Shown piece after piece: positions 12,444-13,253 of a stretch of 13,253 nucleotides of DNA. Source of the stretch: Cardiobacterium sp963553325 (lineage in GTDB: Bacteria; Pseudomonadota; Gammaproteobacteria; Cardiobacteriales; Cardiobacteriaceae); NCBI GenBank assembly GCA_963553325.1, contig CAUVOF010000066.1, positions 1 to 13,253 of the forward strand. Reading direction: 5' to 3'. Within the stretch, counting starts at the first letter, position 1, and every line of letters starts with the position of its first letter. The position numbers and the translations under genes are program-made. Below the pieces are notes generated by a model. The model did no database searches and was not told the origin of the DNA. It saw only the letters and a list, made by a program, of their open reading frames with translations.

Positions 12444-12812
12444 CTAGCTGCCATGCGCCTTTGCCAGCTGTGCCGACAGCTCGGGCGCTAGCGGCAAACA
12501 TTGCATGATTAAATCGGCAACTGTCGCCTCGCGCCGTAAATCCACGTCGGCATCTTTGAGGAATTGATGCAATTCCAGATTCAGGCCGCCAAACCAATCC
12601 GCCTGAAGAATATCGCCCAATGTATCCTCGCGTCGCAAAAGCGGCGCGGGAATATCGCAAGCAGCGGCAATGAGGCGGACGATATTGGCGGCGTCTTTTT
12701 TATGCGCTTCGTTGGTAAATTTATCCGTCCAATAGGTCATCGGCATCGCTGCGCGTGCTGAATACGCAGAAGGATTAAAGAGCTTTTGCTTGAACCATTG
12801 CCAAAGGCGCAT
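12444..12812 (-). CDS. Uncharacterised small protein
   Basis: A 122-residue protein I do not recognise. It has no signal peptide or clear membrane segment. The N-terminal 25 residues are basic and aromatic (L-W-Q-W-F-K-Q-K-L-F-N). The remainder looks all-helical, and the segment D-T-L-G-D-I-L-Q-A-D-W-F-G-G-L-N-L-E-L followed by T-V-A-D-L-I has a loose resemblance to acyl-carrier-protein-like or DUF1493 folds, but there is no D-S-L attachment serine. The start codon overlaps the Kazal lipoprotein stop by one base (TAATG), so translation is probably coupled. The gap to dhaK is 69 bp on the same strand. Confidence 0.7.
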   Translation of the reverse strand: MRLWQWFKQKLFNPSAYSARAAMPMTYWTDKFTNEAHKKDAANIVRLIAAACDIPAPLLRREDTLGDILQADWFGGLNLELHQFLKDADVDLRREATVADLIMQCLPLAPELSAQLAKAHGS

Positions 12813-13078
12813 TATTCACAACTTCCTTGACGCCGGCTGACAATAAATTCCGGGGCAATGCAGACGGCGCAATCATTGCCAAATGTCTGCTGCATGCGGC
12901 GACCGTTGTTTTCGTAGACGACGCACACCGGGCTGTAAACCATCGGGCAGATTTTCGTGGCGCAATTGTCGTCGCCAATTGGCTTGGGCGGGATAATGGT
13001 AATTGGCCCATCAAATGGTTTAGGCGATTGGCAAGCGGTCAATGCGAAAAGTGTCATCAATAAAAGTCTGGTTTTCAT
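12812..13078 (-). CDS. Small Kazal-type lipoprotein
   Basis: An 88-residue lipoprotein. The signal peptide ends in the lipobox L-T-A-C with Cys16 lipidated; a Pro-rich linker (about residues 19-35) follows. The rest carries six cysteines, at 39, 44, 52, 70, 73 and 87, with the Kazal pattern C-P-x-x-Y-x-P-V-C, then G-N-D-C-x-x-C and a final G-S-C. Kazal domains inhibit serine proteases and are uncommon but known in bacteria; the predicted location is the outer membrane or periplasm. A GGAG ribosome-binding site lies upstream. The gene is coupled to the uncharacterised gene downstream and starts about 35 bp from an insertion-sequence end. The target protease, if any, is unknown. Confidence 0.85.
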   Translation of the reverse strand: MKTRLLLMTLFALTACQSPKPFDGPITIIPPKPIGDDNCATKICPMVYSPVCVVYENNGRRMQQTFGNDCAVCIAPEFIVSRRQGSCE

Positions 13079-13112
13079 CGTTCAATGTCTCCTGTTTTTG
13101 GAAAAGAGAAAA

Positions 13113-13253
13113 TAGACCTCTTTCCAAACTAAGCCATTTCAAAATTGCAGATAGCAGCAATTAGCGTAAAGCGTAGAGAAAAACGCCGGAGCCGGTTGCG
13201 GTAACGCCCCGCAATCATCTTGAATCGCTTGATAAAACCAATAGCATGTTCAT
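13113..13253 (-). mobile_element. 3' end of an IS5-family insertion sequence (cut by the window edge)
   Basis: The right edge holds the end of an insertion sequence. Plus-strand TAGACCTCTTTCCAAA from 13113 looks like the inward-reading terminal inverted repeat of IS5-family (IS427-like) elements, with TA (13113-13114) as a possible target duplication. The other end lies outside the window, so the repeat cannot be confirmed by pairing. The element points at the Kazal lipoprotein gene from upstream. Confidence 0.65.
13129..13253 (-). CDS. IS5-family DDE transposase, C-terminal fragment
   Basis: The last 40 codons of a transposase, entering from the window edge and ending at TAG (13129-13131). 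The segments E-H-A-I-G-F-I-K-R-F-K, then R-Y-R-N-R and R-F-S-L-R-F-T-L-I-A-A-I-C-N-F-E match the conserved C-terminus of IS5-type transposases; the initial Glu is the position of the third catalytic acidic residue's region. The 5' part lies outside the window, so completeness cannot be judged. Confidence 0.85.
   Translation of the reverse strand, partial: EHAIGFIKRFKMIAGRYRNRLRRFSLRFTLIAAICNFEMA

Overview
The window is GC-rich, densely coded bacterial chromosome, most likely from a gammaproteobacterium. The main evidence is the divergent sdhE / ygfZ pair, a zapG (yhcB) homologue, a Pasteurellaceae/Neisseria-like periplasmic Cu,Zn superoxide dismutase and a divergent HxlR / NmrA pair like E. 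coli ytfH-ytfG. A Cardiobacteriaceae-like host would fit, but that is an inference from general impression and not a measured result. It is mostly housekeeping and stress or envelope genes, with one insertion-sequence end at the right edge and several short GC-rich hairpin repeats between genes.

Layout. 1-1917 (minus strand): ygfZ (broken by a one-base frameshift in a 7-A run), zapG and a META-domain lipoprotein form one operon that ends in a hairpin terminator. 2011-2241 (plus): sdhE, divergent from ygfZ. 2242-2557 is a 316-bp gap with hairpins and, at its right end, a well-formed sigma70 promoter carrying two perfect palindromes. 2558-4889 (plus): a TetR regulator, an HlyD-type membrane-fusion adaptor and sodC, each overlapping the next by 4 bp. 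No ABC transporter genes follow the adaptor, and its C-terminal tail runs into the upstream region of sodC. 5040-5882: a secreted DUF4198 protein with its own promoter and terminator.

5983-8412 (plus): a GbsR/MarR-type regulator, then a three-gene operon (DoxX-like membrane protein, DUF2269 membrane protein, NAD(P)-binding SDR). Related palindromes lie on the regulator's own promoter and in front of the operon, suggesting one autoregulated local regulon. The regulator's transcript is predicted to be leaderless. 8415-9806: a convergent HxlR regulator and its divergent NmrA-type oxidoreductase. 9894-10397 (minus): purE alone, without purK. 10398-10674: a non-coding stretch with two copies of the hairpin repeats.

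10675-13253 (minus): dhaK-dhaL without dhaM, a 122-residue protein of unknown function, a small Kazal-type lipoprotein translationally coupled to it, and the 3' end of an IS5-family transposase inserted just upstream of the Kazal gene. The observations most worth following up are the GbsR operator pair with its uncharacterised redox/membrane operon, the altered active-site motif and frameshift in ygfZ, the Asp-to-Asn change at a zinc ligand of SodC, the orphan adaptor, and the Kazal lipoprotein locus.
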